From contig KV748199.1 in the NCBI GenBank assembly GCA_001692895.1, forward strand, positions 186,001 to 250,000: a stretch of DNA of 64,000 bases, written 5' to 3'. This document shows positions 47,081-57,784 of the stretch, one piece after another. This DNA comes from Cenococcum geophilum 1.58 (Eukaryota > Ascomycota > Dothideomycetes > Gloniales > Gloniaceae). Position numbers and translations under genes: made by a program. The notes under the pieces were generated by a model, which saw only the letters and a list, made by a program, of their open reading frames with translations, did no database searches and had not been told where the DNA came from. Positions within the stretch are counted from its first letter, which is position 1. The number at the start of each line of letters is the position of its first letter.

Positions 47081-47791
47081 AATAAAGAAAAATCGCCAAA
47101 AAATAAGTCACCTAAGGGGAACCTAGGAAGAGCGACTACTAAACTACTTAGAGTTATTTCCTTCTCTATTAGAAGAGAATCTATTCTTTTATTACTAAGT
47201 TCCTATAGACCTTATTCTATAAGTTTCCACTTCTTAAAATAAACCTTCTTATGAACTTTCTTAAGACAAAGTAGATAGGCAGACGCCGCGATATAGGCGT
47301 TTAGGGCCTTCTATTCCGTATTTTAAGAACGCTTAAGCTCTATAAGGGCCTACGCTAGATTACTATTAAGCTTTGCAGTAGTAGATTAAATACGAGACCC
47401 TATAATAAATTACTTAGAGAACTTAGAGACTATTAAGAGTTATAGGACGCGTATACTTAGCGTTAGAAGTAGAGCGAACATCGTAGAACGATTAAATATT
47501 TACTTTAGTGTACTCTAAATAAGAAGAGGGTTATTAAGATAAAGGACTCGCTAACGCGATATATACTAACCCCTTTTTTATATAATAAGAATATAGAGAT
47601 AGCATTATTTTACTAAGTGATAATATTACAGCAATAGTGCGGGTATAACGTTGCGCGTATAAAGAATAAGAGGCTTTAGGTATTATAAGTAATAATATTA
47701 ACCAAATTAGTTAGATAGATATTATACCTCTAATAAACAACTTAGAGATGCTAGATATCTTTAAGGATAAAGATAAAGAGGAGGGAGATAG
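47081..47791 (+). other. Gypsy 3' untranslated region and polypurine tract
   Basis: About 700 bp between the chromodomain and the 3' LTR, colinear with 640-1344 of copy 1, but diverged between about 47250 and 47340 and again near 47630-47680. It ends with the purine tract AAAGAGGAGGGAGATAG (47775-47791), the primer for plus-strand synthesis. Confidence 0.75.
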
Positions 47792-48217
47792 TATTATAAA
47801 CGCTTTAAGTATAATACTATAACTACTTAGAAAAGAGTTAGAGGAAGCTAGTTAGTTAATATAGGTATAGTCTAGGATAGAACCTATAGAACTATATAAT
47901 AAGGAATAGTAACTAAGGTTATATAATATGCTATATATTAAATAAGAGGAATAAGAGGAACTTATATACCTTACGTATAATACATATATTATATATAAGA
48001 AGGATTTTATAGGAGTATAGTTATATATTTAAGGACCCTTAGTCCCTACCTAGATAGTTCCTTCCTTATAGTAATTCTTAGAATACAATTAGAGTTAATC
48101 TATTAGGCAACCACTCCACTAGTTATTATTACGTTGTTAACTACTATCTTTACATTTCCTATACACCTAGCCTATTGATAGAACCTATTGTAGTTCCTGC
48201 TACAAGGTTCCGTTATA
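47792..48217 (+). repeat. 3' LTR of family-1 gypsy copy 2
   Basis: It starts TATTATAAACGC, ends TTCCGTTATA and has exactly the length of the 5' LTR. Differences from the 5' LTR are mainly C/T and G/A. Confidence 0.95.
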
Positions 48218-48244
48218 TATACTTAGGTTTTACCTAATACTCTC

Positions 48245-49184
48245 TTTTATTCTAATACTAATACTAAGCATTTAGGTTAAATTTAAGACTATACTATAGC
48301 TATCTATACTGCCTATAATTCTTAGTAAGCTAGCTAGTAACACCTAATATAAGAGTAAGGTTAGTATATTAAAGATAAGGTAAGGGGTAAGGGTAATAAG
48401 GGGAAGGTTACTATTTACTATAAAAAGGAGTTTATATATATATATTAAATTTTAAAAGAGTATAATATAATACGCTATTAGGTAGGTTACCCTTTAGATA
48501 CTTAATAGATAGGTAACTAATAATTACCGTAATAAGGTCTTAATAGTTTTAGACTATACTAGCTAGCTAATCTCTCTATTTATTTTAGGCTTAAGTATAT
48601 CTTTATTAACTATAAGCTAACCCCCTAAGAGCTTTATTAGTATTAGTTTAGACCTAGTATTAGTATTAAGCGTTTAAAAGTCTCTGCTTTAGCTATTCCT
48701 TATTATCCTACCCCTATTTTTATACCTACTTATACCCTTACTAAGGGGTCTAAATCCTATTTTTATTAGCTATTACTTAGTAGCCTAATAGATACTAATC
48801 CTACTCCTAAGTATAAGGCATAGTGGCTTTTTAAATTCAGTATTTTAGGATTTATTCTTATATATAGTAGCAATTAAAGACCTTAATTAGGTGCTTAAAA
48901 AGGCCTTAAAAGGCTTTCAGGAAGGGTTTAGGAGCCCTAAAAATAATATACCTAATATAAATAAATTAATCGGAATATAATTCTAGTAAAATGCCCTATT
49001 AACTCTATGCTATATATATAAAAAGGCTAAGGACCTATTCTGCCTTAGGCTATAGCCCTATCCCTATAGTTTTTAAAGCCTATTTATTCTATATCTAATT
49101 TAACCTATTTACTCTTTTTGCAAGCTTTCTTTATAGATTGTAATAACACTATAGTATTAAAGTGCTTTTTATAATTTATAGATT
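48245..49184 (+). other. Unassigned sequence with plus-strand coding traces
   Basis: This is the right flank of element E, originally contiguous with 36341-36395 and 4794. The plus strand at about 48400-48860 reads VTIYYKKEFIYIY.ILKEYN, YKLTP.ELYQYQFRPSISIK and ALAIPYYPTPIFIPTYTLT through several stops. It looks like a decayed protein of unknown type. Confidence 0.4.
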
Positions 49185-49620
49185 ATAGACCTTAGTCCAA
49201 ATATTCTTTTAAAATATCTTTATAATAATTAAGGTAATCTTCTAGTTCTTTTATAAAGTCCTTAGTAGGCCAGCCTAGCTATTTAACTTTATATTAAAGC
49301 TTATTCTTAATAGACTTATAGTATAATATAGCTTTAACCTTATACCGCTCGCCCACTACCTTAGGGTATTAAATTAGGCCTAGGCGGAAGTTCTTTTCCG
49401 GCGGTAGTCTATACTATAGCTTTAGTAGGTTTATATAAAACACTAAATATATATAGGCTATAGATAGGGGTAGCTAAAGATAGTAGGCTAGCTTACTAAT
49501 TTATTCCTTAACTTAAAAGGGACCTAGGTATCTTATATTAAGCTTCTTTAATAGTTAATACGTTTTAATATTTATTAAATATAATAAAACCTTATTGCCT
49601 ACTATTATAGGACGGGGGTA
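49185..49620 (-). pseudogene. Gypsy integrase tail and chromodomain remnant (another family)
   Basis: On the minus strand: VGNKVLLYLINIKT, KKLNIRYLGPF.V, LAYYLQLPLSIAYIYLVFYI and NLLK (integrase C-terminal region, 49420-49620). The chromodomain follows with YKSIKNKLQYKVKWLGWP and ELEDYLNYY (49190-49340). It is closer to ordinary chromoviral domains than to the TWYP type of D/D'. No LTR could be tied to it. Confidence 0.75.
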
Positions 49621-49635
49621 GTGGCTATAAAGCGT

Positions 49636-49794
49636 ATGTATTTAAGGAGTCTATAAGACGTTACACAATTAATTATAAGGGTTGAGGGCGTAAGGAGGTA
49701 ATATACCTACGCGTAGCTAATATAAGCTATATATAAGGTGTATATAAGAGCACAAGGCTCTCCACTAAAGACCCCTATAGTAGGGTTCTATAAC
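49636..49794 (-). repeat. Probable LTR remnant
   Basis: The sequence ends CTATAACA and is followed by CTACCCCCCTTTC, the same LTR-end plus complemented polypurine tract arrangement seen at 5053 and 50499. The start is not fixed. Confidence 0.45.
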
Positions 49795-50210
49795 ACTACC
49801 CCCCTTTCTATAGAGGTGGAGCTTTGGCGACGCTATAGTTACTATATATATATAAAAGGGATACTTAGGGTATTGCTAAAGGCTTATAATAACGTTATAT
49901 AATAAGGCTTAGCACCTAAGAATCTAACTAATTAAATAACTTTAACCGCTAGTTAAAGTTCCTAGACATCTTAATAATTTTCCAATTATATAACGGCAAT
50001 CTACGGTAATTTAATGGTAATTTGCCCTTACGTGGTAATATATAATAGTGTAACTCTATAAGGGCTCCTATAGAGAATTAGGTATAAAATCTCTGCTTAG
50101 GCCTAGTTTCTATAGGTTCGCGTAGTAAAAATCGCTAATTAGATCATTTGCATTTTAAAGTCTTTCTATAGTTGCTATTCTAGCTAATCTATATTAAATC
50201 CTATATAGAT
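49795..50210 (-). other. Interior of the same element, cut by gypsy copy 3
   Basis: It holds the polypurine tract complement and, at 49938-49960, the shared 23-bp palindrome preceded by ATCTAACTAATTA. Short GGCAATCTACGGTAATTT words follow. The five bases before the next element are TAGAT. Confidence 0.5.
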
Positions 50211-50287
50211 TATTACGGACGCTTTAAGTACAATGTTATAACTACTTAGGGAAGAGTTAGAGGAAGCTAGTTAGTTAATATAAGTAT
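50211..50287 (+). repeat. 5' LTR of gypsy copy 3, first part
   Basis: It starts TATTACGGACGC and matches the first 77 bases of 40164-40589. Its last five bases AGTAT are the left target copy of D'. Confidence 0.9.
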
Positions 50288-50498
50288 TGTCACAGCTTAA
50301 ATAAATGCCTCTAAACCGAAGCTTGAACGAATGCTATATTACCAAGATACTAAGCTAAAGAGAAGGAAAAGGGGTCGCTAAAACCGATGTAAATAAATAT
50401 ATAGGGTAAGCCGCCAAGGCGCTAGCTTTAGGCGGGCTAATCGCAGGTTAGCAGAATATGGTAGAATTTGGCAGGTAACGTGCGATAGCGCCGTTACA
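50288..50498 (-). repeat. LTR of D', left copy
   Basis: It starts TGTCACAGCTTAAA and ends CGCCGTTACA, keeping the TG...CA ends. It contains GCCGCCAAGGCGCTAGC and GGCAGAATATGG-like words. It is less altered than the LTR of D. Confidence 0.95.
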
Positions 50499-50840
50499 TT
50501 ACCCCCCTCTTTAAAAGAAAGCCTGCCCTTAGGCTTAGTTAGAAAAAATAGGGTAGTACTAGGCTTATAAACGTAGGATTATAAAAATATAAGATAAGAA
50601 GATAAAAGGGGACACAAGTCCGTCCTAACTAAGTATAAAGGGCGATTGTGGGCTAAGTGGAAGCACTAGGCTAGAAAGAGTAGCCGCTAAAAGTCTTAGC
50701 ACGGATTTAACTAATTAGACAACTTTAACCGGTAGTCAAAGTTTCTAGATATCTGAAATTTTACAGTACTGGCAGAAAACGGCAGAATATGGCAGAATTT
50801 GGCAGATAGCTATATTAGGGCTTTAGGGCGTTTTTGTCCC
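50499..50840 (-). other. Polypurine tract, hairpins and 3' region of D'
   Basis: The C run after the LTR is the complement of the polypurine tract. The inverted repeat AAGCCT/AGGCTT stands at 50519-50536, identical to that of D. The 23-bp palindrome shared with two other elements is at 50721-50743, with one mismatch in the right arm. GGCAGAA repeats near 50770-50805 echo the LTR end. Confidence 0.75.
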
Positions 50841-53800
50841 TATATTCTTCCGGTAACTTATTATCTTTATTATACTAGCATTCTATCTATTTGTCTAGGT
50901 ACTTTAGGGGTCTAGGCGCATTAGGGTATTAGTTATAGAATTCTTTAAGCTTTTAGGGGTAGCCTATAAAGTTCTATATAGGGTACCAGGTTAGGTTAAA
51001 ATTATAGCCCTTTTATTAGACACGGTATTTTAGCGCTCCCCATACTATCTTATAGGCCAGTATTTCATTAACCTCCTATTTATTATTACCGTTTACTTAA
51101 ACTAGTAGGGGAGGCTTATTCTTTTATTTAGGCAATAGGTTATTTATAGCTTTCCGTAACTTATCTAGCGAGAAGATAGGGTAAACCCTAATTAAGTCTG
51201 GGAGCTTTATCTTATATAAATTGCCTATCTTTTTAAGAACCTTATACGGTCCTGCTATCTAGTAGTCTAGCTTACGGCTAGGTCGTTTGGTTCTCTAATT
51301 CCTTATTATAACCTAGACTATATCACTAGGGGCAAAATTAGGCTCTTAATGGTGTTTATTCGCCTACTATTCTATTAACCTTTAAGCTTTTTCTAGGTTC
51401 TTATAGGCTACCGTTTAGGCCTCCTCTAATTGTTTAGCGTACTATTAGGCCTTAGCATAGGATAGCTTCTCTTATATAGTCTAGGGTTCTTCTAGCCTTT
51501 TCTAGTTAAAGCTTATATAGGGTAAGTATTCTATTTCCAGCTAAATTAGGGCAAACCCTATAAAGTTATAGGGTAGGGTTACTTACGCGTAGTCTATTAA
51601 GGGTAGTAATTTAGACCAATTATCCTAGAAATAGTTAATAAAGGGCCTAAGCCTTTAGTCTAGGTACTAATTTATAATCTCTATCTAACCATCTATCTAG
51701 GGGTAATAAGCTATAGAAAGCTTTAGCTTAATACCTAGGATTTGGGTAAACTTATTCTAAAAGGCTAATATAAACTATAGCCTATAATCGGATATAATAG
51801 TATCTAGTGGTCTATAGATTTGGTAGACGTAATAGATATATAGCTAGGCTACCTCTTTAGCATTAATATTCTTATGATATAGAATTAAGAATAGGCGTTT
51901 ACTAAAGCGGTTAACTATAACTATAACTATATTATATCCGTTACGGTCCCTAGGTAGTTTATAAAAGTCTATAAAGATATACTACTAAGGGCGCTTTAAT
52001 ATTGGGAGTGGCTTAAGTAATCCTAGGGTCTTATTTTATAGGATTATAGCTCTCTAGCAGTCTTCGCAGTTCTATATATATTAATTAATATCCGCAACTA
52101 TTTTTAGCCAGTAATAGCGGTAGTTAATAATTTTACGGGTTTTGTTCTTACCAGAGTATACCATAGAGACTTAGTAATAAGCTTTGCGGATTAGTTTGGT
52201 CCGTAGATTATTAATATTAGGGACTATAAGCTGCTCCTAGTATAGGAGCAATCCTTCCTTTATCTTAAAATTAGGGTTTTCTTTTACGGCTTATTTACGG
52301 AGGGCCCTTAGGGCGTTAGCCGTGCGGTTTATAGTTAAGAGGCGGTTAATTAGCCCTATTAGCTTATCTAAGGACTCCTCTATTAGTACTAGCTCGTTTT
52401 ACTAGGAGTCTAGCTCCTTAAGAATCTATAGGTTAAGCTGTTCTAGATAGAAGAGGGCGCGCATTTAATATTGGGTCTTTAGCTTATCCTAGGGTCCTAC
52501 ATCTTATTCTCTTTAGGTTAGGGTATTAGCCTTAGAGTTTTACTTACTAGAACAATATATAATTATAAAGAAGAATTAGAAGAGTATTTTAGCCTACTAG
52601 GCTTATTACCCTATAAGCTACTTTATAGTTATAAAGTACTCTAGGGCTTTATAATCTGTATATATCTTAATCTAGGAGTTTATACCTTTAAGCTCTGCGC
52701 GCTATTAGGAGAGTAATTAAATAATAGCTAGCATTTTTTTATCGTGTACTTCGTAGTTATACTTAGCTAGGTCTATTATCTTTAAAAAAAAAAAAGCTAT
52801 AGGGTACCATTCGCCGTTTAGATATAACTATAATAAGATTCCCGCTATAACCCTATTAAAGGCGTCTATTTCTAGCATTAATTTAAAGTCTAGGTTATAG
52901 TAATAAAAGATTAGGGAAGAGATAAGCCAATTCTTTACCTCTTTAAAGGCCTTTATATAGCTATTATTAAAGATAAAAGGTGTATCCTTCCTGGTTAGTT
53001 ATATAAAAGGTTTTACTATAATTCCGTAGTTACGGATAAACTGGCGGTAGAAATTATAAAAACTAAGGAAGGACTAAATTTCTTTTACTATATAAGGGGG
53101 CTTCTAGTTACGGATTGTTTTTACCTTTTTAGGGTTAACCTTAATTCCTTCTATAGTTATAATAAACCCGAGGTATTTTATACGTTTTACCCTAAACTTG
53201 TATTTCTTAATATTAACTTATAAGCCTATGTTTTATAATCTCTCTAGGACCTTCTTAATATAAACTTAATACTTAAGTTTATTATCTAAGTATATAAGAA
53301 TGTCGTCTAGGTATGCTATATAGAATTCGTTAAGGTAATTAAAAAGAACGTCATTTATATACCTTTAGTATATAGCCGGTCCGTTTATTAGTCTAAAAAA
53401 AAGAACTTTGTATTTATAGGAACTATAGCGGGTATAAAATATTGTTAAATCTTTAGATATAGGGTCTATCCTAATTTAGTAGAAAGCTTAGCGGATATTA
53501 AGTTTAGTAAAGATCTTTACCTAGCTTAGACGTATAAGGGTCTCATTAATTAAAGAAATAGGATACCGATCCTTTTAAGTAATAGCGTTTAGCTTTTAAT
53601 AGTTAATATAAAAATAAAGGCCTTTATTAGGCTTTTTTATAAATAAGATAGGGGAAGTAAAAGGGGCTTAACTTAGCTTAATAAACCCTTTATCTAGGTT
53701 GTTAATTAAGTACTACTTTATTACTTTTAGCTTATCCGTTAATTAATAGTAGAGGGGGCTATAGCCTAGCGAGTTATAGGCCTTTAATTAAATCTTATAA

Positions 53801-54959
53801 TTGTGTATCTGGTAAGGGGGTAACTTATTTAAGGCCGCCTTTAAGAATATATCCTTATAGCCTATATAAATGGTAGGAAAAAGGCATTTAACTAGTTTCT
53901 TATTAGTTTCCTTATCTGGCCTTTCCTCTCTATTATTAATAATTTAGTTAATTTTATATAGACTTATTATAAAGACCTTATTGTCCTTCCGGTATATATT
54001 AAAGTGAAACGCTATAGCGCTAATTACGGCGATATCTACGGTAGGGGGGTTAACTAATAATAGGGGCGTATATAACTTTAGGGACTTTTAGGGTACTAGC
54101 GTTATTATTACTCCTTTTAGCTCCTGTTATATCTTTTAGAGGTTATCCCTTATATCCTATTAATATATTCTTTTTTATAACGGTTAGATTTATGCGATTT
54201 AGATGTTATCTATATTATTATCTGTCCCGCTTTTATATATAGAGTTCTCTTTAAATATAGCGCTTTGGGAGAGTATCTTTATTAATATAGAGTTCTTTCT
54301 AGCTTTATGGCGGGCGTCCTTTTAAATAAAGGCTAGGTTATAGGCCTGGATATCCTACTAGTAGGTAGGGTTAGCCCTTGCGACTAGTGTCTTATAGTTA
54401 GTTTGGATCTCCCTAATAAAGGAGGGCAACCTTAGTCTATCCTCCAGCTAGATAAACCGTCTTTTTTATATATTTAACCAAATATTAAAATAGGACATCT
54501 ATTTTCATCTAAGGATTATATTATAGGACCCTAGGTCTAGGATATAAAAGAGGATGCTATATTAGCGTCGTCCGTTAAGAGCAATATATAACTTTAAGAT
54601 GTAGGTAATGGGCCGACCGGCTTGGCCGTTATAGCCCTTTACCTAGATAGGCTTCTCTAGTTAGATAGCTTCTATATTTAGAAACTTGGCAATATTATTT
54701 ATATAGGTAGTATTTATAAAGATAAAGCTATTTGCTCTAGTGTTAATAAGGGCGGTTATATTAACTTTATATTTATTTTAAGATACTATATATAGAACTG
54801 TGAAATGCTTTCCACCTATTAACTAACTAAGATTAATCTCTTCGAGATTAATAGGGTACCCTAGGGGGAAGTCTTTCCCTAGGGTTCTTTTTTTCCTAAC
54901 TTATCGGACATTTCTTCTTCCTCTATCTCCTTAATATCGTCTATATCCTTTAGCTCCAG
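50841..54959 (-). pseudogene. D' pol: protease, RT, RNase H, integrase, chromodomain
   Basis: The protease block reads VNITALINTRANSF (about 54720-54770), with Asp of D-T-G replaced by Asn. The RT tetrad is intact YLDD (53302-53313, IAYLDDILIY). RNase H and integrase fill about 51060-52700. The variant chromodomain reads TWYPI.NFIGYP.KLKEFYN then YPNAPRPLKYLDK (50860-51060). RT keeps its aspartates here while element D has lost them, so D' is less decayed. Frequent stops still make it inactive. Confidence 0.85.
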
Positions 54960-56039
54960 GCAGGATAAGGTAAAGTAACCTTACTTATTATAGTTAAAGC
55001 ATGTGGCCAAGGTAGGGTTAATTAGAGTATTACGGCGAATACTAATTAATAGTGTAGTACGTGGCTAGTTGGGCAAGGCTTGCTGGTATATAGTTATAAC
55101 CGCCTTTAGTATAAGAGTAGTTATAACTTATTTTCCTGCTCTAGCTTCTGCTAGTATAGCTAGTAAGTTCTAATTATTACGGAGTTGCTTCTACTAATTA
55201 GGGTGGGCATTAATCTACTTTAGTTCTAAGTCTAATAATAGGTAATAAGCTGCAAGTCTTTTATAGGTTAGTAGGTTATTTAAGGTTATAGCGATCTTTT
55301 CTTATAGCCGGATTATTAGCTTATTATATAGGTCTAATTAATAGTTCTTAAGGGGAACCTGGCCTTCTCCTATAAGGTGTAGGAATTAAGTCTAAAATTT
55401 AGCAAAGGGTTAGTTCGGTTTTATTATTAGGTAATTATAGTTATAACAGGCATCCTATACTTTATTTAGGTTTATATAAATAGCCGCTAGGTGCCATATT
55501 ATCTTGTTAATAGATATAAATTAGACAGGGGAGTTATCCTTAAACTTAGCTTAAAGGTGCCGTTAGGCGTCCCTAGTAGTTCGACTAAAGAGGTAGAGTA
55601 TTTTAGCTTCTTTAGAAAGGAAATAGTTATAGTTAACGCGGAGCTTTCCTTATACTTAAATTCTCTAATTCTTAAAGGTAGGGTCTATCCCGTTAGATAG
55701 TGGTAGGGGGTTAGGGAGCTTAACGGACTTTAATTGCTTTATTATTGTATCCGTACTCCCTAGTGTATTATATTTAGTAGAGTAAATAGGTTAGCTAGGG
55801 CTTTAAGAAGAGGAAGCTAGGCTATTTTATAAGGCCGTAAGGCTTTCTAGGATTTCTTATAGGGTCTCTTATATATTTCTTGCTTTAAGATAATTGGCTT
55901 CCTAGCTGGCTGCAAGGGCGCGAATCTACTCGCGTATGTCTATAATATTATTATTATCTTCAATTTCTAATCCTAATTGGATCTTAGGTTCCTTTTGGGT
56001 AGAGGTAGCTCTCTTAGATAAGCTTGCTTTAGGTGCCAT
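54960..56039 (-). pseudogene. D' gag
   Basis: It starts at ATG 56039-56037 (MAPKASLSKRATSTQKEPKI). An Asn/Asp-rich helical N-terminus is followed by VKLPNPLPLSNGIDPTFKN, GKLRVNYNYFLSKEAKILYL and then KPN.PFAKF.T.FLHLIGEG, a typical gypsy capsid domain. A degraded zinc knuckle (CFNYNK.GYF, about 54980-55010) ends it. Open plus-strand frames at 55491-55700 and 55936-56121 are antisense shadows of this gene. Confidence 0.85.
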
Positions 56040-56269
56040 TATTAGCTTCCTAAGGTTTGTCAGTATTATACGCTTTAGTTTTAATTCTAGGGGTACAGGT
56101 CTAGTCCTGTCTAGCTTATAAGGTGGGATATTATCTAGGCCTTTCCAGGCAATATAGAGTTGTTTTAGTGTCTAAGTATAGCGTGTTAATGCGTCGTTGC
56201 AGACGAAGTTTCTTTAGGGTGGGATATTATTAAGGCCTTCCCAGGCAAGGTAGGGAGAGCTTAGTATAA

Positions 56270-56480
56270 TGTTATGGCTTAAACAAATNCCTCTAAACCG
56301 AAGCTTAAACGAATGCTATATTACCAAAATACTAAGCTAAAGAGAAGTAAAAGGGGTTGCTAGGACCGATATAAATAAATATATAGGGTAAGCCGCCAAG
56401 GCGCTAGCTTTAGGCGGGCCAATCGCAGGTCGGCAGAATATGGCAGAATTTGGCAGGTAATGTGCAATAGCGCCGTTACA
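56270..56480 (-). repeat. LTR of D', right (5') copy
   Basis: It starts TGTTATGGCTTAAA and ends CGCCGTTACA, the same 211-bp length as the left copy. One ambiguous base is at 56289. Confidence 0.95.
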
Positions 56481-56485
56481 AGTAC

Positions 56486-56831
56486 GGTCTAAGATGGAAC
56501 CAGTTAAGCTATATAATAAGGAATAGTAACTAAGTCACGTAATCAGATCTATATAATCTATATAATCTATATAATCTATAATAGAGTAAATAGAGCACAT
56601 ATACATTATATATAAGAAGGATTTCTTAGAAGTACGGTTGTGTATTTAAAGGACTACAGTCCCTACCTAAATAGTTCCTTTCTTGTAGTAATTCTCAGAA
56701 TATAATTAAAGTTAATTTATTAGGCAACCACTCTACTAGTTATTATTATATTATTAACTTTAATTTATATTACCTATACACCTAGCCTATTAATAAGCCT
56801 ATTATAGTACTTACTATAAGGTTCCGTTATA
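56486..56831 (+). repeat. 5' LTR of gypsy copy 3, second part
   Basis: It continues the LTR broken by D', from GGTCTAAGATGGAACC to TTCCGTTATA. It carries a CTATATAAT array (56547-56585) similar to that of copy 1. Confidence 0.9.
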
Positions 56832-56875
56832 TAATTACTACCTAGTTACGGTGTTAAATATAGAAAGTTAAATAA

Positions 56876-57784
56876 CATACCACTAAAAGCAGCCACCATA
56901 ACGCCATTAATGGCGGTAACTACTTTAAGGTTAGGTAATACCAGTATAGCAGATACTAACTTATAGCAACCTATAACGGTCGGACAACTACAAGAGATAG
57001 TTAACTAATTAATGACCAATAATGCGGCGCTAAAAGAAAGGGTTAATAGAATAGGAGCAGTAAAGATTAAGTTACTATTAATTAAGAGATACTTAGGAGA
57101 GAGGTTAAAGCTTAAGGGATTTCTTACGCAAATATACTTTAAAGTCACATAAAAAGGGGTAAAGCTACTAATACCTATAGATCGAATAGCGTACGCGGGA
57201 CTATTCCTATTAGGGAGAGCACTTAAGTAGTTTGAGCCTTACTTTATAAAGATATAGGTAAACGAAATAACAACCACTAATTAAGAGGTGCGATTTATAT
57301 TCTTAAGCTAGGAAGGATTTGTAGAGCGACTTATACAAATATTTGGAGACCTAGAGGCAGTAACTATAGCAAAAAGAAGACTCTAAGACATTATATAACA
57401 AACCTTAATAATTAAGTATATAATATAGTTCCAAACATTAGCTATATAAGTTAAGTAAAATAATAGGGCGCTTATAGCATAGTATAAACAGGGACTTAAG
57501 GCTAAAGTCTAGGACGTAATTATTCTAATAGAAGATGCGGATACCCTATAGGAACTAATAGATTAAGCAATAAAGATTAATAATAGGATCTACTAAAGGG
57601 AGTAGGCTAAGAGAAGTTAGGATAGAGTTCTATAGTTATATAAGGCGTAGAGTACGTAATAACTAAAGCTAAGTTAGAAACTATAGTATAGTGTAAAGCT
57701 AATAGACTTAAGTAGTACTAAAGAAGCCTATAAAAGATAGAGTAAGAAACTATAAAAACCTAGAGGTTAAAGATCTAGTAATTA
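56876..57784 (+). pseudogene. Gypsy copy 3 gag, first part
   Basis: It is colinear with 40636-41535. The start ATG has become ATA (56876), followed by PLKAATITPLMAV. The capsid blocks RYLGERLKLKGFL and AYAGLFLLGRALK.F (57085-57240) are better preserved than in copy 2. It is interrupted at 57785 and the zinc knuckle lies beyond the insert. Confidence 0.85.

Larger units (their letters stand above)
40164..48217 (+). mobile_element. Complete Ty3/gypsy chromovirus (family 1, copy 2), 8.05 kb
   Basis: Two 426-bp LTRs (40164-40589 and 47792-48217), the target duplication TATAC (40159-40163 and 48218-48222), gag, an unusually long gag-pol spacer, protease, RT, RNase H, integrase, chromodomain and a polypurine tract AAAGAGGAGGGAGATAG before the 3' LTR. 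It sits inside the right LTR of element E. All domains are present in order, but every one carries RIP stops. Confidence 0.95.
36401..48239 (-). mobile_element. Non-autonomous LTR element E, right LTR split by gypsy
   Basis: The left LTR is 36401-36614. The right LTR is 39967-40163 joined to 48223-48239. Each is 214 bp once the family-1 gypsy and one copy of its target duplication are removed. The flanking duplication is CTCTC (36396-36400 and 48240-48244). Minus orientation is inferred from the C run right of the left LTR (a polypurine tract on the minus strand) and the gag-like frame at the other end. The 3.35-kb interior shows a gag-like gene but no reverse transcriptase, integrase or protease motif, so it must have depended on another element. 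Confidence 0.85.
50288..56480 (-). mobile_element. Ty3/gypsy chromovirus D', complete, 6.2 kb
   Basis: Two 211-bp LTRs (50288-50498 and 56270-56480) with the target duplication AGTAT (50283-50287) and AGTAC (56481-56485), the one difference being C/T. The minus-strand order is gag, protease, RT, integrase, chromodomain. The coding region is clearly related to element D, but the LTRs are not. Confidence 0.95.

Noticed and set aside
55491..56121. Two plus-strand open frames
   Set aside because: They are antisense shadows of the D' gag gene.
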